Notes: generated by a model not told the origin, from the sequence alone. DNA of 64,000 bases from Silene latifolia (GCF_048544455.1 NC_133538.1:440198311-440262310); one strand, 5' to 3'. Numbered from the stretch's first letter, positions 1 through 11,511 are shown. Numbers and translations: made by a program.

Positions 1-25
1 TTTGAACTAATTATATTAAGTTCAT

Positions 26-252
26 TTATTTGTAATTAGTCAATATTTATCATCGTAATCGGATTAAACCGACATGGTATAAAGAATCAAGGATGATTAT
101 GAATTATGACTAATATGTTTGCAAGTGTGAATAAATAGGAAAAATGTTAACTAAACTAAAAGGGTGTTAAAATACCCATTAATTTGTAATTAACCAATAA
201 TATCATCGAGTCACGGAATAAACCGTCATGGTATAAGGAACCCAGGATGATT
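26..252. repeat. Degenerate tandem duplication, period about 150 bp
   Basis: A block of about 73 bp starting near 26 recurs near 179. Both copies contain (t/a)atttgtaatta, then atcatcg, then aaaccg(a/t)catggtataa, then aggatgatt. Roughly three quarters of the positions match. The copies are separated by unrelated sequence of about 80 bp. No function is apparent. Confidence 0.6.
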
Positions 253-1181
253 TTTGCAATGGTCAAAATATTTGTCATAAAAATGAATTAATATGGTAAA
301 AACCGTGAAAGGAAAGAAAGAAAAATGTTGCGGAAAGATGAACACAAACACGGCTGGATTAAGGCCTGAGAGGGCATTGAGGCGCGAGCCTCTCTGCTAT
401 GCAAGCAGCCCCTGTCTCCGGCCAAAATCCGATTTTGGCTCATTTCTCCTATTTTTGGATCGTGTTATGCATTGTTCATGCTAATAAACTCATAAAAACA
501 GCAAAGACATGAAATAAGTGAGTTTTTTACACCCTCAAACTTACGTGTATTGATGTTTGCGAGGTAGACGACTTTAGAGACGGTTTTCTCGTTGTGACTA
601 CTCACGATCAAAGAAGTTTAAAAGAGTGCCTTAAAAAAGGATTTTGTTTTGAAAATGAGTTGCAAATATGTTGTTGAAAAATATGTTGATTGATGTTGAG
701 TTGGTCGAATGGGTCGGTCGAATGCACGGCGACGGTACCAAACAAAATGTGTAAGGCTTGTGTTTTCGATCGGTAGGTCGAAAACACGTGTCGATTTTGT
801 GACTTAGGAATTCGAGTCAGAAGTTTAAGGGAGATGTGAGGGGGCGGACGCTCGCGTGAAGATTATGGTGTGTGAAGGTGGGTATTTATAGAGAAATTTG
901 GGATGGTAGGTCGGTTGAGTTTGCTTAGAGGCTAAGCAGGAAGCCTAAAGAGGCGTGAGCCCCCCCTGCTATGCAATGGGGTGCCCTGTCCTTTTCAATT
1001 TGGACGTGGCCTTTGCTCTATCCATTGTTTGGTTGGTGTTATGTGTGGTAATCTAAGATGTCGGGTAACAATATGGACATCTAATAAGATAATTTTGGGT
1101 GTTATTTGGGTTAGGTATTTTGACTCGGGTTTGATCCGTGTTGAATCGGGATTTGAATTTTGAGTCGGGTTTTGGCCCAGT

Positions 1182-1399
1182 GTCGGTTTTGACTCTAATT
1201 AGGGTTATTTTAATGCAAATGGCATGATAAAACCATTCATGGCATTATTTTTGACATTCGAGACTCGGTTTGACACAGATTGACTCGAGTTGCAGGTTTC
1301 TGAGTATGTTTTGTGTCCGAAGACGGTTTTAACTCTAAATAGAGTTTTTTTAATGCAAATGAAGTTAGAAAACCATTTTTGAAATCATTTTTCATATCC
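1182..1399. repeat. Degenerate tandem duplication, period about 140 bp
   Basis: Two blocks of about 75 bp (from 1182 and from 1322) share cggtttt(g/a)actcta and tttaatgcaaatg, followed by aaaaccatt and an att/att-rich tail. The divergence indicates an old duplication inside the unassigned repeat. Confidence 0.6.
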
Positions 1400-1490
1400 A
1401 AGTAATGCATTAAACCGTCTCATGTATAGCCAATTTACGCACTCATATCAAAAACACGTTATTGTCCGATTATCATCGGGTGGTTTTTGG

Positions 1491-2454
1491 AAGGTTCAGA
1501 TAATGGGTATCTATAGAAAGGGGAACAAATGATTTATGGTATATGGAGCTAAGTCAAGATAGTAACAACCATATGCAAGGATGCTCAATTCCCAAAACTA
1601 TTCCGAAAAATTCCGATACAAATCATAAGAATGCTCTCCAAAATATATGAATAAGACATGAGAACTTCTTACATCAATTTCTTCTTCTCTTTCAAGATAT
1701 AAACCATGTTTCCTTTTTTTTTTCATATCATGCTTTTTTTTTTCTTTCTCATTTTTCAATTTTTTTCCATCATTTTTTCATTTTTTTCTTCTTCTTTCAT
1801 TTTTTTTCTTTTCTTATTTCTTTTTCAAGAGTATAAAGACCAAGCTCACAATGATATTTTAAGATAAAACAAATCCCAAATGAGCACCCAAACACAGCTA
1901 ATCAAAGCTAATAGGTCAGCAAGGTAGGCAATTTTTATATGTAGCTATGGATCAATTTTGTGAAGGGGTTCAAAAAGGCAAATTTAATCATGTGAATGGC
2001 TCCAAAATGCTAACAACAAATGAATGCATGCTTATAAAGAGATGAAATCAAGACCATACTTGTGCGTTTTGATGAAAGACACACCATAAGGAGACCTACA
2101 CTCACCTAAGAGAGACCAGATATGGAAGCAAGACGGAAAGTAGGAAAAAACCAAGCAAGAACACACAATTTCCTCAAAAATTTCAAATTTTTGTACATGC
2201 AACCTACACTACAATTCAAATGCAATCCCCCCCCCCCCCCAAGCTAAAAACAACATTGTCCTCAATGTGCCAACATGTAAACCACTCAACTAAACCATAA
2301 AAATGGCTCAAAGCACATAAACATGAAGGACAAGGGATCATATTTAATGGGTTGCGAGAAAATAAATTAAAGTGCAGAGAAAAGAAAACTTACTAGACTA
2401 GCTAGCCTCCCCAAGCTAGTATGTATACAGGGGACTCTTCCTTTCATCACTCAT
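1491..2454 (-). other. 3' untranslated region of Athila-type element A
   Basis: This lies downstream of ORF3 on the minus strand and has no credible frame. It contains the layout typical of Athila-group 3' regions: on the minus strand, a tract reading cattgaggacaatg, then agcttggggg with a run of 14 G (plus-strand C run at 2227-2240), preceded by a second cttggggaggc motif near 2407-2418. T-rich low-complexity sequence lies at 1700-1830. The true polypurine tract next to the 3' LTR was not identified, because that LTR is not recognisable in the window. Confidence 0.6.
2227..2240 (-). promoter_or_regulatory. G-rich purine tract in Athila 3' region
   Basis: The plus strand has 14 consecutive C, read as aag-rich plus 14 G on the minus strand, directly after the conserved gaggacaatg motif. 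It is a polypurine-tract-like sequence. It could serve in plus-strand priming, but no LTR start could be matched beside it, so the role is uncertain. Confidence 0.4.
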
Positions 2455-4060
2455 TCAAGAAAAGAGCCAAAAGTTGAACCCCTTCCTACCTTTACCACTA
2501 CCACTTCCGGACCCTTCACCACTTTCACTTGGTTCATCACTTTGGAGAGGAGTGACATATTCACCAATGTTTTTTCCCACTTCCAAGTCCATTTCCATAG
2601 CTACTATAACCACCACAGCCACCACCATAGCCACCAAATCCTCCATATCCTCCATTAAATGCCTCAACTCCATAATCCGAACCACAAAAATCCGGACAGG
2701 GAGCATAAGTAGTATAAGTACTTGCATCATGGTTAGAAGGGGGAGGAGGAGGAGGAGGAAATCCACCCGTGGGATGGTTATAAAATGATGGGTGCGGTCC
2801 CTCGGGTTGGATTACTTCCTGCCTAGAAAAATGATCATAAATGGGATGCAATACAAGTCTTTGGTCATCACGAATAGCATTAATATTAAGACTAAGATCA
2901 CGCATCATGTCCATCATATCTAAGCTAGAGGTAGAATGGTGTGCTTAAGATGGTTCACCTCTTGCACGATGCTCAACGGTGGTTGGTGTCACTTCTCTAA
3001 GAGGAAAGTGGTAAGAGGGTCGAGTAAAGGGGGCATTCCCACAACAGAGTTTGGTATGGACTAAGGCCTTTAGTTCTTTTTTCTCTTCCGGTAGTCTAAT
3101 AGAATCATGACCACCAATCTTCCAAACCATATGTGGATGAGAATTGCGAAACCAAATACAAGACAAGAAATAGTAATAGTCAAGTCCATCCCCCTTTTCC
3201 TTCCTAACCAAAGGTCTCAAGTCGGTGGTCTCTTGGTTAAAGTGGCATAAGTGATGTGAAATTCTAGTAACCAACCCACCCATGACAAGTGAACTATTTT
3301 TAGCATTACATTGCTTGGTCAAGTGGTTAGCAAAGTTGTTGGGGATATTGATCCCCCACTTTTCATCACCATTCACATTAAGAAAGGCACCCAAAATTTC
3401 AACCTCAATACTCCTCACCGACTGAGGCTCATTTCTCCCAAAGAAAGTTCACCCCAAAAACCTTTGCCAAATACGTATCTCGGGGTAATGTATAATTTGG
3501 TGAGGGACATGATCCCAACCATTAAATGGGTAGTGAGAAATAGCTTCCCAAGTTAATTTGGGGTTGTAATCTTGGGGTGAGTCAATATGCAAGCCTTGAT
3601 GTGGCAATCAAATATCGCGGCAAAATCCGCTAAATCCAAATTATAGTCATTGTTAAACAACCGGAAAGTTACAAAATGAATAAAACCTGGCTTTTTTTAT
3701 TTGTGAAACTCGAAAGAACTCAAGAACTCAAGGGTGAGTTCGGGAAAGATTTTATAATTCATATTATAACAAGGTTTCATACCAAGGTTTTTAAACAAAG
3801 TCTTAACACTCTTTTCAATTCCAATGTTGTTTAATTAATAAACAAGCTTGATTGATAAACTTAGTGGCTTTGATACCTTTGTTGCGTAAGATGACCCAAT
3901 TATCCCATTGTTTCTTACAATTGAAGATGACTCGGGGAAAGGTAGGATCATGCCACTCCGGTGTTTCTTGCATTTGAACATCCTCCGCAGCCCAGGAGGA
4001 CTCCGCATCATCTTTTCTTCTCATTGAAGCACCTTGGGTAGGAGCTCTTCTTGGTGCCAT
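2455..4060 (-). pseudogene. Athila third ORF (envelope-like, ATHILA ORF-1 family), broken
   Basis: This is the ORF downstream of pol in Athila-group Ty3/gypsy elements. The family is often called envelope-like, but its function is unproven. The start at 4060 (MAPRRAPTQG) gives a basic N-terminus as in element B's ORF. About residue 95 onward carries the family hallmark ELTLEFLSSFEF, then FRLFNNDYNLDLADFAAIF, both read from the minus strand near 3760-3600. The C-terminal part has a PPPPPPP stretch and a Gly/Tyr-rich tail, then a Ser/Gly acidic end. The frame is broken near 3820, by a stop near 3700, by a shift near 3420, by a TAA at 2945-2947 with the frame continuing beyond it, and by a shift near the T-run at 2567. 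The distance to the integrase end is about 770 bp. Its homology to the ORF at 12981-14558 is clear from the shared motifs. It is not translated intact. Confidence 0.8.
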
Positions 4061-4063
4061 TTT

Positions 4064-4298
4064 CTAAAATTTTAAGACAAAAATTCATCTTAAGGTAAAC
4101 CAAAATCCATCCAAATAGGTATAATAGAACAAATTAGTGAACTAATTCATCCTATAAACATTAATCGAACATAATCTAACCAATTTTTAGCAAAAACAAG
4201 AACAAAATCAATTTCCCCCAATTTGAGTTAGGGTTTGATAAACTTGATTAAATTGATTAGAATGAATGAAATCAAAGAGAAATGAGAGAAATACTTAC
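4064..4298 (-). other. Candidate 5'-UTR intron just upstream of Athila ORF3
   Basis: On the minus strand a strong donor, catcaa/gtaagtat, occurs at 4299/4298. A T-rich acceptor, cttaaaattttag/aaaATG, ends at 4064, three bases before the ORF3 start codon. The 235-bp segment has no coding potential. Element B has the same arrangement before its homologous ORF, which supports a real spliced leader. No transcript evidence is available. Confidence 0.5.
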
Positions 4299-4493
4299 TT
4301 GATGATGTTAAAGTTTGAATGAATCTTGCAAAATGATGAAGGAATTGATGTTTTGTTGTGATTTAAAGTGAAGAAATGAAGAAAAATGGTAGAGGAAGGA
4401 GAAAGAAGTGTACCATCGGGATGCTGAGTAATAGAATGAGTAGTTTGCCTTTACCCGTATAAGAAAAATAGCCAAGAAAATGCAATACCACGT

Positions 4494-4611
4494 CCCCGAT
4501 CAGGGCTTGGGAACCCCGATCGGGGTTGACCAGTTTTATGCGCTTTTTGACTTTTCCTCCGTGTTGTTTTAATTCAGCTCCGTTTTTTGAAACTTACGTC
4601 CCCGAACGGGG
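4494..4611. repeat. CCCCGATCGGGG palindromes upstream of ORF3
   Basis: Three copies of a GC palindrome lie in an AT-rich spacer between pol and ORF3: an imperfect copy at 4494 (ccccgatcaggg), a perfect copy at 4514-4525 and an imperfect one at 4600-4611 (ccccgaacgggg). The first two are 20 bp apart. They lie upstream of the candidate spliced leader of ORF3. They share the CGATCG core and the relative position of the palindrome arrays of element B, but the flanking bases differ. The role is unknown; a promoter or protein-binding site is possible. Confidence 0.5.
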
Positions 4612-4834
4612 TTTTTGCATGGAGATGCGTGATTTTTCTCCTTTAAGCCTCTTTTCCTTCATTTGTCACCTATAAATCACAAAAATAAACATCGTCAAGT
4701 CTAGTAATTTATTCCTAATTCTACAAAAAATAGTAAATTGCGGAAAATTAAAAACAAAAATAAATAAAAGCTTGGGTTGCCTCCCAAGAAGAGCTGGTTT
4801 AACGCCCCGCACGACGTAAAAAGATTGAGTCGGT
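4612..4834 (-). other. Spacer between Athila pol and ORF3
   Basis: This is non-coding on both strands. It holds the end of the pol transcript region and A-rich sequence, with a GC-richer patch at 4770-4815. I see no recognisable feature. Confidence 0.5.
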
Positions 4835-6286
4835 TTAAGCTTTCATAAGTAGAGGATGAACGGTCACTTCCTCTGTCACTCCAACGATCACATTCTCATG
4901 GTAGACCTTCAAACGATGGCCATTTACTTTGAATTTTTCGCCCTTGGTGGTCATCACTTCAACAGAACCGAACTTGTTGAAATTTGTGACGGTATATGGA
5001 CCGGACCACCGTGATCGTAGCTTTCCCGAAAATAGCTTGTAGCGGGAATTGAATAGCAACACCTTATCACCGATTTGAAATTCCTTGTTCAAAATCTTCT
5101 TGTCATGCCATCTCTTTGTTTTCTCCTTCTAAAGACGGGAGCTCTTATAAGCTTGTAAGCGGAATTCATCAAGCTCATTTAGTTGCAACAACCGATTTTC
5201 TCAACTTGACTTTTTATCCATGTTAAGCTCCATGACCGCCCAATAAGCTTTTTGTTCCAACTCAACGGGGAGATGACACGCCTTTCCATAAGCCAACCTA
5301 TATGGTGAGGTACCAATAGTTGTCTTATACGCGGTACGGGAGGCCCACAAGGTATCATCGAGCTTCATACTCCAATCCTTTCATGATTTGGCAACAACTT
5401 TCTCAAGTATGGACTTGAACTCACGGTTAGAAACCTCCACTTGGCCACTATTTTGTGGATGGTAAGCCAAACCTCTTCTATGATAGACCCCATATTTCTC
5501 CAATAAGGCATCAAGTTGTTTCTCACCAAAGTGAGTACCACGATCACTAATGACCGCTCTTGGAACACCAAACCTCGAAAATATGATCTTCTTGAATAAG
5601 TTGATCACGGCACGAGCATCGTTTGTTGGAGTAGCAATTGCCTCTACCCATTTAGAGACATAATCAATGGCAACCAAAATATACCGATTCCCTTTTGATG
5701 AAGGAAACGGTCCTTGATAATTAATTCCCCAAACATCGAATACCTCTACTTCCAAGATACCATTTAAAGGCATCTCGTGCCTGCTTGATATAGAACCCGT
5801 CCTTTGGCAAGCATCACAAGCCATCACAAAATCTTTAGCATCTTGGAACATAGTTGGCCAATAGAAGCCGGATTGTAACACATTTACAACGGTCTTGGAT
5901 GGTCTATGATGACCACCATAAGGAGAATAATGGCATCTTTCTAACACCCCTTTCACATCCTAATGTGGGATACATCTCCGGAATAGCCCATCGGAGCAAT
6001 GTTTGAATAGATATGGATCGTCCCATAGAAAGAACTTGGCATCATGTAAGAACTTCTTCCTTTGTTGATATGAAATATTATGTGGCAACTCTCTTCCAAC
6101 TAGATAGTTGGATATGTTGGTATACCAAGGAGTATTGGCTTCCAACACCATCAAGGCATCATTGGCGAAGGAATCATCAATAGTTAATTCAATACCTCCA
6201 TCATTAAACTTCAAACGGGACAGGTGATCGGCAACAACATTTTCGGCCCCCTTCTTGTCTTTAATCTCAAGATCAAATTCTTGCAA
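4835..6286 (-). pseudogene. Athila pol: end of RNase H, and integrase
   Basis: This is the C-terminal part of the gag-pol polyprotein of element A. From 6286 the frame reads the RNase H/integrase connection ([16 protein letters not shown]). The integrase zinc finger follows (HYSPYGGHH ... CDACQR). The catalytic core has Asp in [16 protein letters not shown], Asp in [13 protein letters not shown] and Glu in [12 protein letters not shown], so the DDE triad is visible. The C-terminal domain at 5092-4835 carries [13 protein letters not shown] and RWSGPYTV. The gene joins two nonsense-separated stretches in one frame: a TAG near 5957 (PH/DVKG) and a TGA near 5381 (VAKS/KDW), the latter fitting CGA to TGA. 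Between 5380 and 5092 the frame is further disturbed. In an intact element, integrase inserts the cDNA into the nucleus; this copy cannot. Confidence 0.85.
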
Positions 6287-6479
6287 GAGTAAGATCCATC
6301 GTATCTATCTTGTCTTAGCTTCTTATTTGGCTAGGAGGTGCTTTAGTGCGGCATGATCGGTATGAACAATGGCTTTGGAACCGATCAAGTAAGAGCAGAA
6401 TTTGTCTAAGGCATAGACAATGGCAAGTAGCTCTTTCTCCGTGGTGGCATAGTTAATTTGAGCCGGATCCAAGGTTTTT
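6287..6479 (-). pseudogene. Athila pol: RNase H fragment
   Basis: The minus-strand sequence reads a clear Ty3/gypsy RNase H stretch (YATTEKELLAIVYALDKF, then IVHTDHAALKHLL). This domain degrades the RNA of the RNA:DNA hybrid during reverse transcription. It sits directly between the RT and integrase blocks of element A. A stop at the start and frame breaks near 6480 and 6305 separate it from its neighbours. Confidence 0.8.
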
Positions 6480-7319
6480 CTAGCATACTAGATAACATGG
6501 AGAACCTATAAAAAGACCCAAGAGCTCGAATGGAAAGTTCCAATCCGGTGATTGGATGATAGGTGCGGAAATCAAAGCCTTCTTGATCCTATAAAAAGAC
6601 CCAAGATAATCATTAGTAAACACAAAGGGAGCATCTTTTAAAAGAAGCTCCGTAAGTGGTTTTGCAATCTTAAAAAAGTCTTTAATAAAATGGCGGTAGA
6701 ATCCCGCATAGCCTAAGAAGCTCCTTACACTCTTCACATTTACCAGTGGGGGTAGTTGTTCAATAACTTGGACCTTAGTACGGTCTACTTCAATTCCTCT
6801 TTCCGAGACAATATCACCAAGTACCACTCCTTCATTCACCATGAAGTGGCACTTTTCCCAATTTAACACCAAGTCAACCTCTTCACAACGCTTCAACACT
6901 TTAGACTAGTTAGCCAAACATGCATCAAAAGAAGAACCATAGACAGTAAAATCATCCATAAACACCTCCATGATAGACTCGATAAAGTTGGAAAAGATGC
7001 TTATTATGCAACGTTGGAAAGTGGCGGGGGCATTAAAAAGACCAAAAGGCATTCTACGGTAAGCAAAGGTACCATAGGGACATGTAAATGTGGTCTTCTC
7101 TTGGTCATCCTGATGAATGGGTATTTGAAAGAACCCGGAATAACCATCTAGATAGCCAAAATACTTTTGACATGCCAACCGCTCGAACATTTGTTCAATA
7201 AAAGGCAATGGGTAGTGGTCTTTCTTGGTGACCAAATTTAGCCTCCTATAGTCAATACACATTCTCCAGCCCGTCACAATTCTAGTTGGAATGAGTTCAT
7301 TTTTATTATTTTTGACTAC
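6480..7319 (-). pseudogene. Athila pol: reverse transcriptase, split by insertion of E
   Basis: This is the central and C-terminal RT of element A. The block at 7319-6906 has GWRMCIDYRRLN, HYPLPFIEQMFERLA, FTCPYGTFAYRRMPFGLFNAPATFQRC and the catalytic box FMDDFTVYG. The block at 6899-6480 has LNWEKCHFMV and SVRSFLGYAGFYRHFIKDF. The N-terminal part of the same domain is at 47555-47940, on the far side of the 40-kb insertion. The 5-bp flanks ggtgc (7320-7324) and ggtgg (47550-47554) are the target duplication. A stop near 6904 separates the two blocks. The gene is inactive. Confidence 0.9.
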
Positions 7320-7324
7320 GGTGC

Positions 7325-8472
7325 TGTTGGAGTTAGTGTCCTCCAAAATAGTGCGTTTACATTATAAATCTCATTAAAGGAATATCATCAGGATATTTAT
7401 TATATGATCCTCGTCAGTTGATTAACGTAAATCGATAACGGTTGGCGACTAGAGTTTGACGTTATTGTCGTGAGACGGCGGTGATCAACTGACCCCTTTC
7501 GATCACACTTAAAGGAACGAACTCCAATCGACAACTAATTAATTGTATAAGATACAATTTATTTAGTCCCTTGATTTATTGACTAAAAGGTTAGTCGATC
7601 TTTTTAGAGAGATTTCGAGTTGCGAACTCGAGGCGCGGCAGTTATTATTTAATTATGCGATAATTGAATAATAAATTTTATGAGACGGGTTTTAGTTAAT
7701 TAATTTTTAATTCACTAAAATTGTACTAATTGGTTAATGTGATTAATATTTATACGTAAATAATATGTGTAGCGGTACACGTATATTTACGGAGTGTTTT
7801 GGACATATTTAATCGGAAAGCATTTAAACATAAAACGATGTTTAAAGTGAAATTGCACGTATTTGTGCGACAAATATAAGAACCAACATGGACACGTAAA
7901 TGGGACATTGAACAATGTAAATGGAGTGTAAATGGATGATTATAAACATAATCATTTCACTTTTACTTTATGCTCTTCCCTATTTACACTTCATTTTTGT
8001 TCATTTTTCCACAACTTGAACATTTTTGCATGTGAAGAAAGTGTAAAAATTATTTATCTCTCTAAAATCATTAAAATCATTTTACTAAGACTAGTTAGTA
8101 ATAAAGATTAATAATACTAAGTATATTAGTATTATTTACATATTATCAAGGGTTAAATTTAACAAGTATCTAGTTAATATTTGTTAGATTATTGGGTATT
8201 TGTTCTTGGGTGTTTCTTGAACGAGGTCTTCTAATTTGGAGATTTGAAAAGGAGGATCTTCCATCTTTCATTAGCACAAGAACAATCAAGGTAGGAGATC
8301 TTGATTGTGCCCATATTCACCATCAAATCAATGTAAGGAAATTGTATTTCCTTAATCTTTAATTAATATGCTTTTATATTTGCATGCATGTTACATAGAT
8401 CACCTAAAACACAAATTATGAAATAATTTGATTTTTTAATTAGAGAGTCTAATTAGGATCTATGATCTTTCA
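7325..8472 (+). repeat. 5' LTR of element E
   Basis: This direct repeat matches 46302-47549. It starts TGTTGG and ends TTTCA. Near its start it carries a box shared with elements C and D (gtgtcctcc..aatagtgcg, then gactagagtttgac.ttattgtcgtgagacg). It lacks about 100 bp present in the 3' copy between positions equivalent to 46964 and 47062. An intact LTR holds promoter and polyadenylation signals. Confidence 0.95.
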
Positions 8473-8474
8473 AG

Positions 8475-8488
8475 TGGTATCAAGAGCT
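8475..8488 (+). promoter_or_regulatory. Primer-binding site of element E
   Basis: Two bases after the LTR, tggtatcaagagct matches the initiator-tRNA-Met-complementary PBS (tggtatcagagc) of plant copia elements, apart from one extra a. It primes minus-strand cDNA synthesis. Confidence 0.85.
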
Positions 8489-10177
8489 AGGCTTGTAATT
8501 TGCATGTTGATTTTTAGCATATTAAATAAATTATGAGATAATTTCAAAAAAATCAAAAATGGTGTTAAAAGAGGTTTTAGCACGAAAATTGTTGGACATG
8601 CATACCTAAAAATAGTTAAAGGTTTCATATATATTTTCTACAGATTGTATGTAAAATTTCGAAGGTTGGTTTGAAGGTTTGCATGTTTATTAATTTTATG
8701 AGACAAAAGTCGATAAAAGTGAAATAAATTAATCATAAATTTGAAATGGATGATTCTGCCCTTGATAAATTTATGTACATTCAATAATATATTTTAAAAG
8801 TTCAAAGTGAAATTTAAAATGTGATTTCACCTTGTTTTGATGTTTATTGGTTTTAGTGGTTAAAAACCGATAAATATTGATCTTTTTCTTCATAAAATTT
8901 ATCCGAAATTTTTTGGCAAATTTTTGGACCTTTTAGTGTTCTTGGGAATGTTCCAGAATACTAAAAATTTTTAGTTTCAATTTTTGGTAATATTTTCAAT
9001 TATTTTGGATTTATTACTTAAATGATACTCCCTCCTATTCACCATTTTCTTCCCTATTTCCTTATTCGGATGATTCAGGTTTTCTTCCCTATTTCCTTTT
9101 TTGGGTTGATTTGTGCGGTTCAAACTAAATTACATGTGGGTAGTGTATTTTGTGTGGTCCAAAATTGGTTTCTTATTCCTTGTGCAAAAAGAAAAGAGGA
9201 AGAATATAGTGAATATGAGGGAGTATGATTGTATCGATTAAATTAGCAAATAACACCAAATCAAACTAATTATTCATCATCAAATTAGCGAGGACTAATT
9301 TTTGAGGTCCAAAACTGTTTGGACAATTAGTTTGGAGTTAAATCATATTTATTTATGTTGAATGAATGAATGTCATTTATTTAAAGTATTTATTTTGTTG
9401 TACCTAGTATGGCCTAGGTATTTTAATCGTCATTACCCGAAATGAATTGGAATAGCGATTTGTTTGTAATTTAAATACGATCTCGTATCGTCAATTTGTA
9501 ATTAATTAATAGTTTTATTTATTTTATTAATTAATGTATAATAGGAATAGCTATGTAATTTTATTGTGATAGTTATTTTTACCGGCATTTATAAAAGGCG
9601 GATTTACAACGAGACAGAGTCTATTTTGGAAAGGTGTTTCAAATCCCACAAGAAGGAGCTACTTTTGGAATGAAGAGGCAAGGGATCAAGGAGTTGGTTT
9701 CCGATATGTAATAGTCTAGTTATTTTTAGCTAGGTGGCCATACTAGGATTATTCATATGCTTGCTTGCTTTTATTTTTCCGCGCATGCCAAAACCGCCAT
9801 TCACATGCATTTTATTTTCGCGGTTGTCATTTCACGTCATTTACATTCACCGACTTAGTTCACTTATAGGGAATTTATGACTAAATTTACAAGATCTCTC
9901 ACATAACTAAAATTGAGATTAGCCTTACGAATTAGTAACACCTATGAATCCCTTGTTCATTAGAGCCACGATCGCCAAAGCGGGGTGTTCTCTTTTTACC
10001 TCTGGTCAGTAGGGAGATAAAAGGTTATCACGCGCCAAACTTGGTTGGACTCAACCGGATATAAGACGGTCTTGTGTTCCGGGGCTAGTAGATGGATTTA
10101 AGTAAATCCGTCGACCAAGAGTTCTAGAGATAGAATTAGTCAAACGTTGACTTACCGATTTTACACGATTATGGGAT
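8489..10177 (+). other. Untranslated leader of element E
   Basis: There is no coding sequence between the PBS and the insertion point of element B. The leader resumes at 41324 and gag starts at 41491, giving a leader of about 1.9 kb in total (including the MITE). It is AT-rich up to about 9590 and more mixed after that. The only identifiable object is the MITE at 9028-9223. Confidence 0.7.
9028..9223. mobile_element. Stowaway-like MITE
   Basis: The 196-bp element starts CTCCCTCCTATTCAC and ends GTGAATATGAGGGAG. The terminal inverted repeats match at 14 of 15 positions and are flanked by TA on both sides (9026-9027 and 9224-9225). CTCCCTC termini with a TA target duplication are the signature of Tc1/mariner-related Stowaway MITEs. 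It encodes no protein. It sits in the leader of element E and so inserted after, or moved with, E. Confidence 0.85.
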
Positions 10178-10182
10178 GTTTC

Positions 10183-11511
10183 TGTGACACTCCCATATAC
10201 CGAGGAGCCTTAACGAGACCTTCCTTAGCATATAAGGGCACCACCATCTCGGTTGCCCGAGGTAAGTAATCATCAAAGTCGATAAAAGAACAGTTAGGGT
10301 TATATTACAAGTGTTACAGCTGAACTACTAAAACAATGGTACACTCGCCAAAGCTATAGAACTACTTCTGACATTACTCGTGAGGACTCATCCCAACCCG
10401 GACTCCAGCTAGCATCCAAGACAGCACCTGCTAAGACGGACTGCTCACCATAAGGGATCACGGCAGACACAACAAAACAAACAAGACAGCCACACATGGT
10501 CAGTAACTGAGGTATGACACAACAAATAGTACCAACATATTACAAACACAACCAAACACACACACACAGTCTCAACCAATCTCCGTCACCGACTGTCCAC
10601 TGGACCAGCCCTGCCAGTGGGGGACCGCAGCCGTACCCACCGAATCCCCGCTCATCATACCGAGCGCTAACCCTGTCCCATTAATGTACACATCCCCTCC
10701 CGTGGCGGGTTACACGGAGGGCGAAACTAAGGCGTGAAGCCATTCCCGCAAGTGACTCCACTCAGCCGAGGACGCGCCTCGAGAACCAGAGACAATCAAT
10801 CACACATAGCTGCAATATAATGACAATCAACAAAACAGCATACACCAACCAACTACCATGTATACTCAACCGCACGGTCACAAGAACAATACAACAATGG
10901 CACAACAACCGACACACTAGACAATCAACAGAAACTGAGTAGGCGAACCTCCCTTTAAGCGACTACAGCGATTTCACGTCCACACACGCAACACCCATCA
11001 ATCAAGCAACACCTATACACACAATACAATCCTCTATCACTACCATTCTAACCCTAACTGAAAACACAACGACAAGGACGATGATGACGACATACCTACA
11101 CGTAGAAACCTGGCAAAGAGACCGCTACCCGACTCAAGCTAGCCACTCCTATGGAACAAGCATCTTGAAAGGCTCCCATGGAAGGTATTTGGTGAAGGGA
11201 AAGGAGGGAGGCGACCTATAGATCTGAAGGAAGGAGGCGGAAATGATTTGCGGTTTTAACAAAACACGATTATAAACCCTCGCTGAAAAGACGCTACTCG
11301 ATCGAGTAACCTACCTACTCGATCGAGTGGCCCCTACTCGATCGAGTACCCAAGCTACTCGATCGACTAGCCTCTACTCTATCGAGTACCACTCACTTCT
11401 AAAGGCAATCAAAGCACATGGTAACTCTGCCACGCATCACTAAGGGCTATTGTCTGCCCCCAAAGGTAGGTCAGCATTGGTCAACGGGTCCCTAAAAGGA
11501 CGGGTATTACA
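10183..11511 (-). repeat. 3' LTR of element B
   Basis: This direct repeat matches 39995-41318 with a few percent differences and small indels. Reading on the minus strand, TGTAATACCCG at 11511 is followed by a five-unit palindrome array (11388-11295), then a TATA-like ggtttataatcg (11272-11284), consistent with a U3 promoter. The LTR ends at 10183. Confidence 0.92.
11295..11388. repeat. Phased palindrome array in 3' LTR of B
   Basis: Five copies of the 14-bp palindrome TACTCGATCGAGTA, or one-to-two-base variants, start at 11295, 11316, 11335, 11356 and 11375. The spacings are 21, 19, 21 and 19 bp, averaging two helical turns. In LTR orientation they lie just upstream of a TATA-like box. The other LTR has the same array (41103-41196). 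Confidence 0.9.

Larger units (their letters stand above)
1..1490. other. Unassigned repetitive DNA left of element A
   Basis: I see no gene here. The short open frames have no recognisable domain and no codon bias. The stretch holds GC-rich islets around 361-420 and 930-990 that share the pattern of a gaggcg(c/t)gagcc motif followed by ctgctatgcaa, plus two internal tandem duplications listed separately. The texture resembles LTR or UTR sequence of a large Tat/Ogre-like Ty3/gypsy element, but this is only an impression. It does not match the 5' LTR sequence of element A at 50741-52180, so it is not A's missing 3' LTR; more likely it is another insertion into A's 3' flank. Confidence 0.35.

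Noticed and set aside
1..1490. Possible 3' LTR of Athila element A
   Set aside because: None of the distinctive words of the 5' LTR side (e.g. tgataggctatgtcgcacac, aacacaaggagacagg) occur here, so it is not the partner LTR.
11295..11388. CRISPR-like array of short repeats
   Set aside because: The repeats are 14-bp palindromes with 5-7 bp spacers in a plant retrotransposon LTR. There are no cas genes and the spacers are not of CRISPR length.
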